Below, piece after piece: positions 41,916 to 51,630 of a DNA stretch of 59,624 nucleotides. The notes beneath the pieces are model-generated. The model searched no databases, was not told where the DNA came from, and saw only the letters and a list, made by a program, of their open reading frames with translations. Made by a program: the position numbers and the translations under genes. Numbering within the stretch: position 1 is the stretch's first letter; each line of letters begins with the position of its first letter. The DNA is from Geobacteraceae bacterium (GTDB taxonomy: Bacteria; Desulfobacterota; Desulfuromonadia; Desulfuromonadales; Geopsychrobacteraceae): contig SLDV01000081.1 in the NCBI GenBank assembly GCA_007125165.1, positions 1-59,624 of the forward strand, read 5' to 3'.

Positions 41916-43010
41916 CTAAAATATATGATCTATCAGGTCAAAATTGAGTTCTGTTTCAGCGAGGCGATGAATCAGTTCTATTTTTTCGTGATCGTCAATA
42001 CCGATCTTGGCTACATCAGCCTGAATAGTCGTGTAGACCTGTGCAACCGTGGATTGACAACGAAAATAAGGGATTTTTGAGTCATCGATAACCTGCTGAA
42101 CAATGTCCGCCACCGGTACAATACCGGCAATAACCATTCCCGCCAGCTCACTGTGGAACCTTTCCAGGTGATAGAGCGTCGATAACATCACCAACACTTC
42201 GTCGCGGCTGCTGTTCACAATGACCAGGCTCGAATTATGCAGAAGATCGACCACACGCTGGGTTGAGGCGGCGCCGATCAGGACATTATGGACAATACGA
42301 CTGGCCTGTCCAGGCTCTGCCTTGAGATCTACCTGTAATAATTCAGAGAGATATTTCAACGTTGGATTCGCAAGCACCGGTGAATAGTTGAAACCACCAA
42401 CCACTCTGATGCCGGTTCTTGCAAACGCTTTTTGCAGATAGTGAACGGCCGCTTCGCGTTTATCTTTCACCAACTTGTTCGACAGAATCATCCGGACATC
42501 GGCACCCGTTTCACGAAACAGGGCCAGGTTCAGATGCAGATCATCAATCACGTGACCAATGCCGGCTCCGGCCACGATCAATACCGGCGCGTCAAGGTAT
42601 TTTGCCAACTGTGCGTTATTCAATCCCATGACCGAGCCAACGCCGGAGTGCCCGGCACCTTCAATGATAAGAAAATCACATTCCCGCTCAAGTTGGCGTG
42701 CCGCTCTGGCAATCTGCTCCAACAGTGCCGAAGGATCCGCGTCACCATCGAGAAAGTTGCGTGTGGTATGCGAGTCAAGGACAACCGGCGACATCAGCCC
42801 AAGGCGATTGTCCAAACCATACACCTGAGCAATCAGTGCGGCATCAATATCGACAATACGACCATGATACTCCACGCGCTTGGGTCCAAAGGGCTTGATA
42901 AACCCAATACGCTCGTATTTCTCTCGTGCACGGTGCAGGAGCGATAAGCTGGTTGTTGTTTTGCCGCAGTTCTGACCTGTTGCAGCAATAAAAATTTTTT
43001 TGCAGCGCAT
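41916..43010 (-). CDS. P-loop/DRTGG-domain protein, Pta N-domain-like
   Basis: 364 aa from ATG 43010; GGAGG lies 9 bases before it and directly abuts an earlier ATG at 43019. A dethiobiotin synthetase-like P-loop domain (residues 1-225) has Walker A ATGQNCGKTTTS and EGAGHSGVGSV. A DRTGG domain follows (about 245-345). Both are found as the N-terminal half of long phosphotransacetylases, but here the catalytic PTA domain is absent. It sits between an HDOD gene and a TPR gene, so regulation rather than metabolism is likely. Confidence 0.83.
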   Translation of the reverse strand: MRCKKIFIAATGQNCGKTTTSLSLLHRAREKYERIGFIKPFGPKRVEYHGRIVDIDAALIAQVYGLDNRLGLMSPVVLDSHTTRNFLDGDADPSALLEQIARAARQLERECDFLIIEGAGHSGVGSVMGLNNAQLAKYLDAPVLIVAGAGIGHVIDDLHLNLALFRETGADVRMILSNKLVKDKREAAVHYLQKAFARTGIRVVGGFNYSPVLANPTLKYLSELLQVDLKAEPGQASRIVHNVLIGAASTQRVVDLLHNSSLVIVNSSRDEVLVMLSTLYHLERFHSELAGMVIAGIVPVADIVQQVIDDSKIPYFRCQSTVAQVYTTIQADVAKIGIDDHEKIELIHRLAETELNFDLIDHIF

Positions 43011-43055
43011 CAAATACATCCTCCTGCTGCCAAGAGCCGGGCAGATCAATCATCA

Positions 43056-43904
43056 TCAGGCAAGAAAGAGTTTACGTTCCTTCAGAAACTCCGGGTAAAA
43101 CTGTTCCTTGAGATCATCAACAATCATCGGATTGGCTTCGAGGGCCAACGAGCCTTGACATAGAGTCAAATCAATTTTCTGCGCTTCTTTAATACCAATG
43201 CCAAAATAACGGCAGAAACAACTACCCAGCGATACGATAGCGCACAACCTGTAAGTATCGGCATCTTTATCACGAATCTGCTCAAAATCGTGATGATACA
43301 AGGTGGCGTCAACAATCCGTTTCGGGTAATTCCAGTAATTCAGCAAGGCTGCACCGACCATTTCGTGTGAATAGGCGAACAGACCTCGCTCTACATCCCG
43401 CAACGTTCCTTCGCCGCTTTCGACGATGCGCATTACTTCCTGATAGAGATTCTTGTGTCGGTTGACCATCACCACCTTGCCGATGTGACGCTGTAAACCT
43501 GCCAGGTAAGCTTCACTTTTATCAAGGTTAGTCAACCTGTCCGCGAGCATACGACTGGCAACAGCGCAACCGATGGAATTCTCCCACAGATTGCGCTCCA
43601 GGACTCCGTAGGTTTTCTGGGTACTGCGCAAGCTGTATTCGAGGGCAAGATTCTTCAGTACGTTTTCGCCGACAACAATCAGAGCGCGATCAACAGAGCT
43701 GACCTGTTTAACCTGGTTATAAATGACCGAGTTAGCAATTTTAAGCAATCGGGCCGAGATAACCGGATCAAGAGAGACCGCGTTGGCGAGGTCCCTGATC
43801 TTCAGGTCGGGTTCACGCAGTAACTCCAGCAGCTTGGTCGCCACGATCGGAGAAGGCGGCAGATCGCCCATGTTTTTAACGATAGAATCAAAATCTCTGA
43901 ACAT
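43056..43904 (-). CDS. HDOD-domain signalling protein
   Basis: 282 aa. Full HDOD domain (about residues 8-210): ILPPSPIVATKLLELLREPDLKIRDLANAVSLDPVISARLLKIANS near the start and YSHEMVGAALLNYWNYPKRIVDATLYHHD. HDOD proteins are HD-like but non-catalytic and act as signalling adaptors. It is the first gene of the minus-strand cluster, after a terminator for the upstream operon. No strong ribosome site was seen before the ATG. Confidence 0.9.
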   Translation of the reverse strand: MFRDFDSIVKNMGDLPPSPIVATKLLELLREPDLKIRDLANAVSLDPVISARLLKIANSVIYNQVKQVSSVDRALIVVGENVLKNLALEYSLRSTQKTYGVLERNLWENSIGCAVASRMLADRLTNLDKSEAYLAGLQRHIGKVVMVNRHKNLYQEVMRIVESGEGTLRDVERGLFAYSHEMVGAALLNYWNYPKRIVDATLYHHDFEQIRDKDADTYRLCAIVSLGSCFCRYFGIGIKEAQKIDLTLCQGSLALEANPMIVDDLKEQFYPEFLKERKLFLA

Positions 43905-43943
43905 ACGGCAAGTCCGTACTCCTGTGGTCTGTTTTTCTCACAT

Positions 43944-43967
43944 AAAAAAAGGGCGCACATTGCGCCC
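43944..43967 (-). terminator. Minus-strand terminator after CoA-binding gene
   Basis: GGGCGCA (43951-43957) pairs with TGCGCCC (43961-43967) around a 3-base loop. Read on the minus strand it is followed by seven T residues. It ends the nuo/CoA-binding transcript and separates it from the HDOD cluster. Confidence 0.93.
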
Positions 43968-44005
43968 CCTGCATTATAGATGAATATTTTGAAGGGCAAT
44001 CTTTT

Positions 44006-44410
44006 TCAATGCTTACAACCAAAACGTACCAGGGCGCAGGTGCCGTCGGCAATAACATTGATCCCCTGATCTTCACAGAAAGCAACTGCAGACGGGCTCT
44101 GTGCGCCGGGCTGCATCCAAATGTTCCGGATACCCTTTTGTGCCGCGCTGATGACAATTTTTTCCGTTACCGCAGGGGGAGTAACAACTGAAAGGCTCAC
44201 AACCTCGGAAGGCAGCTCCGCGACGTTAACAACACAGGCAACCCCGTCGATATCTTTTGCAACAGGATGAATGGGTATGACCTGGTAGCCTCTGTGCTGA
44301 TAACATTTGAACACTTTGTAGCCGAATTTATCAGGTTTATTTGATACGCCGACCACGGCGAAAACTTCGGACTTAAGAAATTCGGTGATCTTATCTTCGA
44401 CTGACAACAT
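44006..44410 (-). CDS. CoA-binding Rossmann protein (YccU-like)
   Basis: 134 aa from ATG 44410 (GAGGAA upstream; a TTG lies two codons before). CoA-binding fold: AVVGVSNKPDKFGYKVFKCYQHRGYQVIPIHP, then NIWMQPGAQS in the second half. It is the stand-alone family found beside ligases or as an orphan. It begins 36 bases after the nuoN stop and ends before a terminator, so it may be read through from the nuo operon. Confidence 0.88.
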   Translation of the reverse strand: MLSVEDKITEFLKSEVFAVVGVSNKPDKFGYKVFKCYQHRGYQVIPIHPVAKDIDGVACVVNVAELPSEVVSLSVVTPPAVTEKIVISAAQKGIRNIWMQPGAQSPSAVAFCEDQGINVIADGTCALVRFGCKH

Positions 44411-44446
44411 CGTCAATGTTCCTCTTGTGTCGGCACCATTAGCCCA

Positions 44447-45862
44447 TCAGGGAATTACCAGCCCTACCAGAGTAAGCAGGGGTGCGGGATAGACTCCAAG
44501 AAAAAGAATGATCGCAGCACAACCCACCAACACCAGAGTTTCCGATTGGGCCGCAACTTCCCGGCAAACAACTGCAGGCTCCGGCGAATAAAGGGCAATA
44601 ATCGGTCGCAAATAGTAGTAAACCGAGATAATAGAAGCTATCACCCCAACGACTGCCAACTCCGCGTAGCCGCCTCGAAAAGCCGCCTGGAACAGGCCAA
44701 ACTTGGCAAAGAAGCCGGCCAGAGGGGGTATCCCGGTCAATGACAATAGAAAAACAGAGAGCATTGCTGAACGTCGGGGATGCAATGTCGCTAGTCCACG
44801 CAGGTCGTCATACTCCTGAATCTCACCGTTCTCATCAGCAAAGGTCGTAACAATACCAAAAGCTCCGAAGGTCGCCAGAGTGTACACTACCATGTAGAAC
44901 AACAGTGCCCGACTCCCCTCGTCCCCGGCCACGATAAGGGCAATCAGCAAGTAACCCATGTGAACAACTGACGAATAGGCGAGCATCCGCTTGATGTTGG
45001 TTTGGGGTAAAGCCGCAAAGGTACCAACCAGCATGGTAGCAATCGCCAGCAGCCAGAGAACATTTCTGATATCTGCAACCCCTTCCCCGGTCATCACCAG
45101 CAAAGGCAGAAACGCTGCCAGGACTGCTCCTTTAGCTGCCGTGGCGAGCAGGCCGCTAACTGGTGCCGGAGCTCCCTGATAGACATCAGGTGTCCATAAA
45201 TGAAAAGGAACCAGGGAAATTTTAAAGCCGATGGCAACCAGCAGCAGTGCCCACCCGGCCAGACCCAGAGGGCGTAACCCTTCTTCAGTCTGCAGACCAG
45301 CGGCTGCCGCCTCTAGATTGAAGGTACCCGTTGCGGCATAGATCAGAGCGATACCGAAGGCCAAAAAAGCCGTCGCCACAGCGCCGAAAACCAGATATTT
45401 CATTCCGGCTTCAGCGCCCCGGGAGTCTCCTTGCCTGAAGGCAATGAGCACATACAAGGCCAGAGTCAGCACTTCCAGCCCCAGGAACAGACCAACAAAA
45501 GAAGTGGCAGACGACAGCAGACTCATTCCCGCTGCGGCAAACAACATCAGTGAAGCGTACTCCCCACCGCCAAAGCGAAATAGATCAACGTAACGGCAAC
45601 TGATCAGCAGAGTTGCTGCAACGGTTAAACACCAGAGCACCGTACAGAAGCGTGCATAGGCAGTCGCCGAGTACATGCCGAGAATATCGATCCGCGCCGG
45701 GTCGACAAACGCGGCGACTAATGCAGCAACAACTGCCACCAGCGCGCCGACAATCAACCACAGACGCCGATTACGCACCCAGGCGCCACCCAGCAGGATC
45801 GCTGTTGATCCAAGTGCCAACAAAATCTGGGGAAGTAAAGAGTGTAAAGATTCCAGATTCAT
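44447..45862 (-). CDS. nuoN: Complex I subunit NuoN
   Basis: 471 aa, about 14 membrane helices. Antiporter-like proton channel subunit of NADH:quinone oxidoreductase, with the proton_antipo_M stretch LVPFHLWTPDVYQGAPAPVSGLLATAAKGAVLAAFLPLL. It overlaps nuoM by 4 bases. Length and order match the last nuo gene. Confidence 0.96.
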   Translation of the reverse strand: MNLESLHSLLPQILLALGSTAILLGGAWVRNRRLWLIVGALVAVVAALVAAFVDPARIDILGMYSATAYARFCTVLWCLTVAATLLISCRYVDLFRFGGGEYASLMLFAAAGMSLLSSATSFVGLFLGLEVLTLALYVLIAFRQGDSRGAEAGMKYLVFGAVATAFLAFGIALIYAATGTFNLEAAAAGLQTEEGLRPLGLAGWALLLVAIGFKISLVPFHLWTPDVYQGAPAPVSGLLATAAKGAVLAAFLPLLVMTGEGVADIRNVLWLLAIATMLVGTFAALPQTNIKRMLAYSSVVHMGYLLIALIVAGDEGSRALLFYMVVYTLATFGAFGIVTTFADENGEIQEYDDLRGLATLHPRRSAMLSVFLLSLTGIPPLAGFFAKFGLFQAAFRGGYAELAVVGVIASIISVYYYLRPIIALYSPEPAVVCREVAAQSETLVLVGCAAIILFLGVYPAPLLTLVGLVIP

Positions 45863-47337
45863 GGCAGGCCTCCCGACATTAACAGGGAACTGACCGGTTC
45901 CCGCAGCAATTCAAGCACCGGTTGCGGATAACAGCCCAGCAACACCACCAGCACTGCCAGAGGAATTAAAACAAGCCATTCCCGCGGAACCAGATCCTGC
46001 TTGTCATGCGGCTCGCAACTGCTTCCCCACAAGGTTCCCTGTACCAGGCGCAGAGTATAAACAGCGGAAAAAAGGATGCCGACAACCGCTATTATTGCCC
46101 AAAGCGGTTTGACCGTAAAAACACCGATCAGGATCAAAATTTCACCGGCAAAATTAGCCAGTCCCGGCAAGCCCAACGATGCCATGCAAAACAACAGGAA
46201 AAAAGCTGACATATTGGGATGGCTTTTCCACATTCCCCCCAACTGGTCGAGAGCTCGAGTACCGGTTCGCTGCTCGATCATGGCAACCACAGCAAAAAGT
46301 CCGGCAGTTGTGACGGCATGATTAACCATCAACAGGACACTCCCTTCCCACGCGGTCTGATTCCAGGCCGCCAGACCAAGAATGACAAAACCCATGTGAG
46401 AAATAGAAGAATAAGCAACAATGCGCTTGATATCGATCTGCTGGAAGGCAACCCAGGCGGCATAGAAAAGGCCGACCAGTGCCAGAACCGCGAGTATCGG
46501 CATGGTCTTCTGGGCGGCCACCGGAAAGAGGGGAAAGGCAAAGCGGATCATCCCGTAAACACCGGTCTTGAGCAGTAACCCGGCCAGGTCGACCGAGCCG
46601 GCAGCCGGACCTTCCGCGTGGGCGTCAGGCAACCAGCTATGAAAAGGAAACAGCGGCACCTTGACCACAAAAGCGGCCATGAAACAGAGGAAGAAGATCA
46701 GTTCCTGGGTTCCACTCAGTTCGGTCTGTTTCAAAGCTTCAAGGGCAAACGTATAGACACCGGTCTGCTCACCATGAAGCAGGTACAGGCTGATCACCGC
46801 CAGCAGCAGACAGAGACTGCCGATCAGAGTAAAGAGAAAGAACTTAACCGCAGCGTAGAAACGCCGCTTATAACCCCAGACGCCGATAAGAAAGAACATG
46901 GGAATCAGCATCAACTCCCAGAACAGGTAAAAAAGAATCAAATCCAGAGCCAGAAGAACACCGATAGCTGCCGTTTCCAGTATCAACAGCAGGGCAAAAA
47001 ATATTGCGGGGGCGTGGTTTTGACGCCAGGAAACCAGCACTGCCAGAACCTGCAAGAATGCCGTCAGCAAGATCAGTACGGATGAAAGTCCATCAAGCCC
47101 CAGGGTATAACGAATACCAAAGTTCTCTATCCAACTGTAATCTTCATAGAGCAACCAGCCCGCTGCAGGTGTCTGCAGCAGACATAACACCAGACTCAGC
47201 ACAAAGACGATGCCTGCTGTTATGAGAGCCACCCAGCGCGCATTAGTGCCGTTTGCTGCTCCAATTACAAGACACATCAGAGCACCTGCCAGCGGAGTAA
47301 AAAGCAGGAGGCTTAATAGGGGGAAGTCGGTCGCCAT
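45859..47337 (-). CDS. nuoM: Complex I subunit NuoM
   Basis: 492 aa from ATG 47337; an ATG at 47349 is also possible. Fourteen-helix antiporter-like subunit with FHSWLPDAHAEGPAAGSVDLAGLLLKTGVYGMIRF and RIVAYSSISHMGFVILGL. Proton-translocating channel of complex I. Overlaps nuoN and lies 80 bases after nuoL. Confidence 0.96.
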   Translation of the reverse strand: MATDFPLLSLLLFTPLAGALMCLVIGAANGTNARWVALITAGIVFVLSLVLCLLQTPAAGWLLYEDYSWIENFGIRYTLGLDGLSSVLILLTAFLQVLAVLVSWRQNHAPAIFFALLLILETAAIGVLLALDLILFYLFWELMLIPMFFLIGVWGYKRRFYAAVKFFLFTLIGSLCLLLAVISLYLLHGEQTGVYTFALEALKQTELSGTQELIFFLCFMAAFVVKVPLFPFHSWLPDAHAEGPAAGSVDLAGLLLKTGVYGMIRFAFPLFPVAAQKTMPILAVLALVGLFYAAWVAFQQIDIKRIVAYSSISHMGFVILGLAAWNQTAWEGSVLLMVNHAVTTAGLFAVVAMIEQRTGTRALDQLGGMWKSHPNMSAFFLLFCMASLGLPGLANFAGEILILIGVFTVKPLWAIIAVVGILFSAVYTLRLVQGTLWGSSCEPHDKQDLVPREWLVLIPLAVLVVLLGCYPQPVLELLREPVSSLLMSGGLP

Positions 47338-47417
47338 TATCGCAGTCATCCTTTACTTTCCTGCATTGTCAACCTCAGGAGTTTCGTAAAAATGGTCGCC
47401 ATCACCTTCAGCAAACT

Positions 47418-49277
47418 TCAAACCAGAGCCCGCAACAAAAACCAGCCGACAATCAGCACAAATCCCCACACCAGGCCCTGGAGATAGGCGCTGACTTTGC
47501 CGTCAGCAAGTCCGCGCAACCGCATGCCAAGATCGGTACAACCTCGGGCCGCACCGTTCAGTACACCTTCGATCAGTCCGGCTTCCACGCCCTGGGAGCA
47601 GAATCGCCCAATCTTTTTGAATGGTCGCACCAGCAATAAATCAAAAAGATCGTCCACCCGCCATCCATTCAGCAAAAACTCGCCGACGAGTGACGGCTGA
47701 CGCTCAGAATATTTGCGATAACGTAGAGCGGCCAGCAACCAACCGAGGACAAATACCGCAATAGCCGTGCCGATCAACAGATATTCAATACTGATCGACA
47801 GATGCAAAACATCCTGAGTCCGTCCCAGCCAACCCGACAGCCACGAGCCCCCGGAAAACAGGTGTGGCAGGTTCAGCAGCCCGGCGGTCAGACCGAGGAT
47901 GGCCAGGGGGTAGAGAGGCCACAGCATCAGAGCGCTGGGTTCATGCGGCAACTCGTCACCACGAAAATCTCCAGCGAACACCAGATAGGCCAGCCTGAAA
48001 CAATAAAACGATGTTAAGCCGGCGACCATCACGCCCAGTCCGTACAGACCAAGATGGAAAGGATCGCCATGGGCAAAAGCGGTGGCCAGAATCAGATCCT
48101 TGGAAAAGAAACCGCTGGTCAACGGCGCTCCGGCCAGGCACAGAAGTCCGGCGAGAAACAACCAGAACACCAGAGGTGAGCGTTGGCGCATCCCCCCCAT
48201 ACGGCGGATATCGTTCTCGTGGCCGGCAAGATTAATCAGACAGCCTGCAGTCATAAACAGCAGAGCCTTGAAGAAAGCATGGGTCAGCAGATGAAACATG
48301 GCCGCTGAAACACTGCCCAGCCCCACAGCCAGAAACATATAGCCAACCTGACTCATGGTCGAATAGGCCAGCACGCGTTTGATTTCATTTTGTGCCAGCG
48401 CACAGGTAGCGGCGTACAGAGCGGTTACAATACCAACCAGAGCGATGGCCGCCATCGCCGTCGATGACAGGGAAACCAGGGGAAACATCCGACACAGCAA
48501 GTAGACACCGGCTGTCACCATGGTTGCTGCGTGGATCAGAGCCGATACCGGTGTTGGTCCGGCCATGGCGTCCGCCAACCAGCTCATCAGAGGAACCTGA
48601 GCGCTTTTGCCGCAGGCGCCAAACAGCAAAAGCAGACTGATCATCGTGACAGTAGTTACCTCAAGACCTGACACCTGGGCATTGATTCCCTCGATACTGA
48701 TGGTTCCAAACAATGCAAACAACCAGAGCAGGGCCACAGCAAAAAAGAGATCGCCAATGCGGGTGACGATAAACGCCTTACGTCCGGCATCGGCATTTTC
48801 GGTTTTGCGATACCAGAAGCCGATCAGTCCGTAGGAACAGAATCCGACACCTTCCCAGCCGAGGAACAACAGCAACAGATTATCCGCAAGAACAATGGTG
48901 AGCATGGCAAAGACAAATAGATTAAGCAGCGCAAAAAAGCGTACCTGATCCGGCTCATCTTCCATATAACCGGCAGCATAAAGATGAATCAGACTGGCAA
49001 CACCGGTCACCATCAGAGTCATAATCGCTGCCAGAGGGTCATAAAGCAGGCCGATATCGGCCTGGAAATTACCACTTTTCAGCCAGGTAAATAAAACCAG
49101 GCGGTAGCCATCACCGGCCGCCAGGGTCAAACTGCCGAGGCAGGCAAGAAAACTGCCGATTACCGCTCCACAGGCAATGAAGACAGGAACCGGTTGAGGC
49201 ATACGACTGCCAAAGCAGGCGTTGATCACACCACCGGCCAGGGGCAGCAACAATATCAGGATCAGAAGAATATCCAT
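47418..49277 (-). CDS. nuoL: Complex I subunit NuoL
   Basis: 619 aa, the longest antiporter-like subunit, with the lateral helix at the C-terminus expected beyond about residue 510. Core motifs ADAMAGPTPVSALIHAATMVTAGVYLLCR and RVLAYSTMSQVGYMFLAVGLG are intact. Its start overlaps the nuoK stop. Confidence 0.96.
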   Translation of the reverse strand: MDILLILILLLPLAGGVINACFGSRMPQPVPVFIACGAVIGSFLACLGSLTLAAGDGYRLVLFTWLKSGNFQADIGLLYDPLAAIMTLMVTGVASLIHLYAAGYMEDEPDQVRFFALLNLFVFAMLTIVLADNLLLLFLGWEGVGFCSYGLIGFWYRKTENADAGRKAFIVTRIGDLFFAVALLWLFALFGTISIEGINAQVSGLEVTTVTMISLLLLFGACGKSAQVPLMSWLADAMAGPTPVSALIHAATMVTAGVYLLCRMFPLVSLSSTAMAAIALVGIVTALYAATCALAQNEIKRVLAYSTMSQVGYMFLAVGLGSVSAAMFHLLTHAFFKALLFMTAGCLINLAGHENDIRRMGGMRQRSPLVFWLFLAGLLCLAGAPLTSGFFSKDLILATAFAHGDPFHLGLYGLGVMVAGLTSFYCFRLAYLVFAGDFRGDELPHEPSALMLWPLYPLAILGLTAGLLNLPHLFSGGSWLSGWLGRTQDVLHLSISIEYLLIGTAIAVFVLGWLLAALRYRKYSERQPSLVGEFLLNGWRVDDLFDLLLVRPFKKIGRFCSQGVEAGLIEGVLNGAARGCTDLGMRLRGLADGKVSAYLQGLVWGFVLIVGWFLLRALV

Positions 49278-49582
49278 CAGCCCCTCATCTCATCAAAAAT
49301 ACCGACATCGATACTCTTTTTCTGCTGATGCAGGTAAACCACCAACGCCAGACCAATAGCTACTTCAGCGGCTGTAATCGCCATAAGAATCAGTACCATG
49401 ATCTGCCCGTCGACTTGCTGCCAGAAGGCGGAAGCTCCGACCAGAACCAGACCGGCAGAATTGATCATGATCTCCACCCCGATCAGAATCATGATCAGGT
49501 TACGGCGCACCAGCACGCAACCCAAACCAAGAGCAAAGAGCAGTGTTGCCAATATCAGCAGGTGTTCCATCGGCACGATCAT
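49277..49582 (-). CDS. nuoK: Complex I subunit NuoK
   Basis: 101 aa, three membrane helices. Carries the conserved membrane Glu in LIGVEIMINSAGL (about residue 37) and a second in ITAAEVAIGLALVV (about 73), both needed for proton pumping. Overlaps nuoJ and nuoL. Confidence 0.96.
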   Translation of the reverse strand: MIVPMEHLLILATLLFALGLGCVLVRRNLIMILIGVEIMINSAGLVLVGASAFWQQVDGQIMVLILMAITAAEVAIGLALVVYLHQQKKSIDVGIFDEMRG

Positions 49583-50106
49583 GACGCATCCTCCTGACGA
49601 GCACGTCTGCGCTCGGTCATGCCGACATGAAAAGCCCCAACAGCCGCAAAGGAGAGCTGAAATGAAATAATTTTCACCGCCAGAGCATATTCTTTAAACA
49701 GGGTATAGCCAAAGTCCCGAGGTGAGGCGTGCCAGCGGGGCACCCCTTCTGATGATACCGGGTCAAGCCCGATCAGCATCAGCGTCAACGCCACCAGGGT
49801 CAAAGCAAGCAGCAGAACCGGCCCCCAGTGAAACCATCCCGGAGCGGTGCGCGTAGCAGCATTGGTCGGGGTTACTTCCAACATCATGATAACAAACAAA
49901 AACAACACCATGATTGCGCCGGCATAAACGATAATCTGCAGAGCGGCAATCATAGGTGCCCCCAACAGATAAAAAATCAAGGCCAGTGAAAAAATGCTTT
50001 TCACCAGATAAATAACAGAATAGACCGGGTTGCGCTGGATGATAGCCATTACCGTCGCCCCCAGAGCCACCGCACCGAGAAGATAAAACATCAGTGTCGC
50101 AATCAT
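49579..50106 (-). CDS. nuoJ: Complex I subunit NuoJ
   Basis: 175 aa, five membrane helices with QIIVYAGAIMVLFLFVIMML at about residues 57-76, the NuoJ signature. Overlaps nuoI and nuoK by 4 bases each. Confidence 0.95.
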   Translation of the reverse strand: MIATLMFYLLGAVALGATVMAIIQRNPVYSVIYLVKSIFSLALIFYLLGAPMIAALQIIVYAGAIMVLFLFVIMMLEVTPTNAATRTAPGWFHWGPVLLLALTLVALTLMLIGLDPVSSEGVPRWHASPRDFGYTLFKEYALAVKIISFQLSFAAVGAFHVGMTERRRARQEDAS

Positions 50107-50633
50107 GGCATCAGATCCTTAACGTCTGCCGGCGGCGCCTCCCCGGGATTTCTTCCACGTGGCGCGCTGACGCCGATCCCGCTTTGGCGATAAAAATTAT
50201 AATTACTGTTGGTGCCGCAATGATCCACCAGCAAATCCTCTTTTTCATAAACCAGCTTAAGGAGGTCGCGACCAGCCAGTTCAAAATCTGCGGTCACCTG
50301 AATAGCCAGCGTCGGACAAGCCTCAGTACAGAGTCCGCAGAAGATACAACGCGTGAAGTTGATGCGAAACCAGGCCGCATAACGCCGCCCGTCTTCTGCT
50401 TCGACCGCCTGCATGGAGATACAATCTACCGGACAGGCGGCACTGCATAGATGGCAGGCAACACAGCGCTCAGCACCGTCGGGATCCCGCGTCAGAATCA
50501 GCCGCGCCCGATAGCGCTCAGGCAACTGCTGCTTTTCTTCGGGATACTGCACCGTCACCGGTTTGCGGAACATATTGCGCAACGTCACCCAGAAGGGTTG
50601 CAGCGTTCCACGGATACCTCTTACAACATGCAT
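50103..50633 (-). CDS. nuoI: Complex I subunit NuoI, ferredoxin-like
   Basis: 176 aa from ATG 50633, 4 bases after the nuoH stop. Two 4Fe-4S clusters: C57, C60, C63, C67 (CVACHLCSAACP) and C96, C99, C102, C106 (CIFCGLCTEACP). Carries electrons from the NADH arm to NuoB. The C-terminal 40 residues extend beyond the clusters as in other desulfuromonads. Confidence 0.96.
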   Translation of the reverse strand: MHVVRGIRGTLQPFWVTLRNMFRKPVTVQYPEEKQQLPERYRARLILTRDPDGAERCVACHLCSAACPVDCISMQAVEAEDGRRYAAWFRINFTRCIFCGLCTEACPTLAIQVTADFELAGRDLLKLVYEKEDLLVDHCGTNSNYNFYRQSGIGVSAPRGRNPGEAPPADVKDLMP

Positions 50634-50637
50634 GGTA

Positions 50638-51630
50638 TTAACCCCAACCCAACAGAACAGCACCCGTCACGAGGATATTCAGCAGCGACAGGGGCAACAA
50701 TATTTTCCAACCAAGATTCATCAACTGATCGTAGCGCAGCCGCGGCATACTGGCGCGAATCCAGATAAACATTGCACAAACCGCCAGCACCTTGATCAGA
50801 AACCAGGCCAGCGGCGGTAGCCAGGGGCCGTGCCAGCCACCGAGAAAAAACACCGTGAGCAGAGAACCCAGAACAACCATATTGATATATTCACCGACAA
50901 AGAAAAGGCCGAAACGCATCCCGGAATATTCAGTATGAAAACCGCCAACCAGCTCGTTCTCGGCTTCAGGTAGATCAAAGGGGATGCGATTGCTTTCCGC
51001 CAGCACACAGATAAAAAAGACCCCGAAAGCAACCGGATTAAGCAGCAAAAACGGCAAATTCTGTTGCGCCATGACGATATCGGTCAGGGAAAAAGATCGG
51101 GCCATCATAATCACCGGAACCAGTGACAGCCCCAGAGAGAGCTCGTAACTGATCATCTGCGACAGGCCCCGAACCCCGCCTAACAGCGAATACTTTGAAT
51201 TTGATGCCCAACCACCCAGGACAACTCCATAAACAGCCATGGATGACACACCGAGGACGTAAAGTACGCCGATATTGAGATCAACAACAACCAGAGGAAC
51301 CTGCTGTCCAAAGATTTCCCGCGTTGGACCAAAGGGAACCACAGCAAAAACCAGCAGGGCGGTTACCGCAGTAATTCCCGGCGCCAGCAAAAATAACCAT
51401 TTGTCAGCGCGGGCGGGGACAAAATCCTCTTTGGTCAGGAGCTTGATCACATCTGCCAATGGCTGCATCAAGCCAAAAGGCCCTGTCCGGTTTGGACCAT
51501 AACGCAGTTGCATACGTCCCAGTATCTTGCGTTCCGCCAGCACCAGATAGGCAGCCATGAAAAGAATAACGGCGAAAATCAGCCCCAGCTTGACCGCAAT
51601 CAGGGCCAGGGTTACCAACGACTCACTCAT
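50638..51630 (-). CDS. nuoH: Complex I subunit NuoH
   Basis: 330 aa from ATG 51630 (GGAGG upstream), overlapping nuoG by 8 bases. Eight-helix quinone-site subunit with RKILGRMQLRYGPNRTGPFGLMQPLADVIKLLTKED and NRIPFDLPEAENELVGGFHTEYSGM, both textbook NuoH motifs. Confidence 0.96.
   Translation of the reverse strand: MSESLVTLALIAVKLGLIFAVILFMAAYLVLAERKILGRMQLRYGPNRTGPFGLMQPLADVIKLLTKEDFVPARADKWLFLLAPGITAVTALLVFAVVPFGPTREIFGQQVPLVVVDLNIGVLYVLGVSSMAVYGVVLGGWASNSKYSLLGGVRGLSQMISYELSLGLSLVPVIMMARSFSLTDIVMAQQNLPFLLLNPVAFGVFFICVLAESNRIPFDLPEAENELVGGFHTEYSGMRFGLFFVGEYINMVVLGSLLTVFFLGGWHGPWLPPLAWFLIKVLAVCAMFIWIRASMPRLRYDQLMNLGWKILLPLSLLNILVTGAVLLGWG

Noticed and set aside
41916-43010. Calling the P-loop protein dethiobiotin synthetase (bioD) or phosphotransacetylase (pta)
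   Set aside because: A DRTGG domain follows the P-loop part, which excludes BioD, and the catalytic PTA domain is absent.
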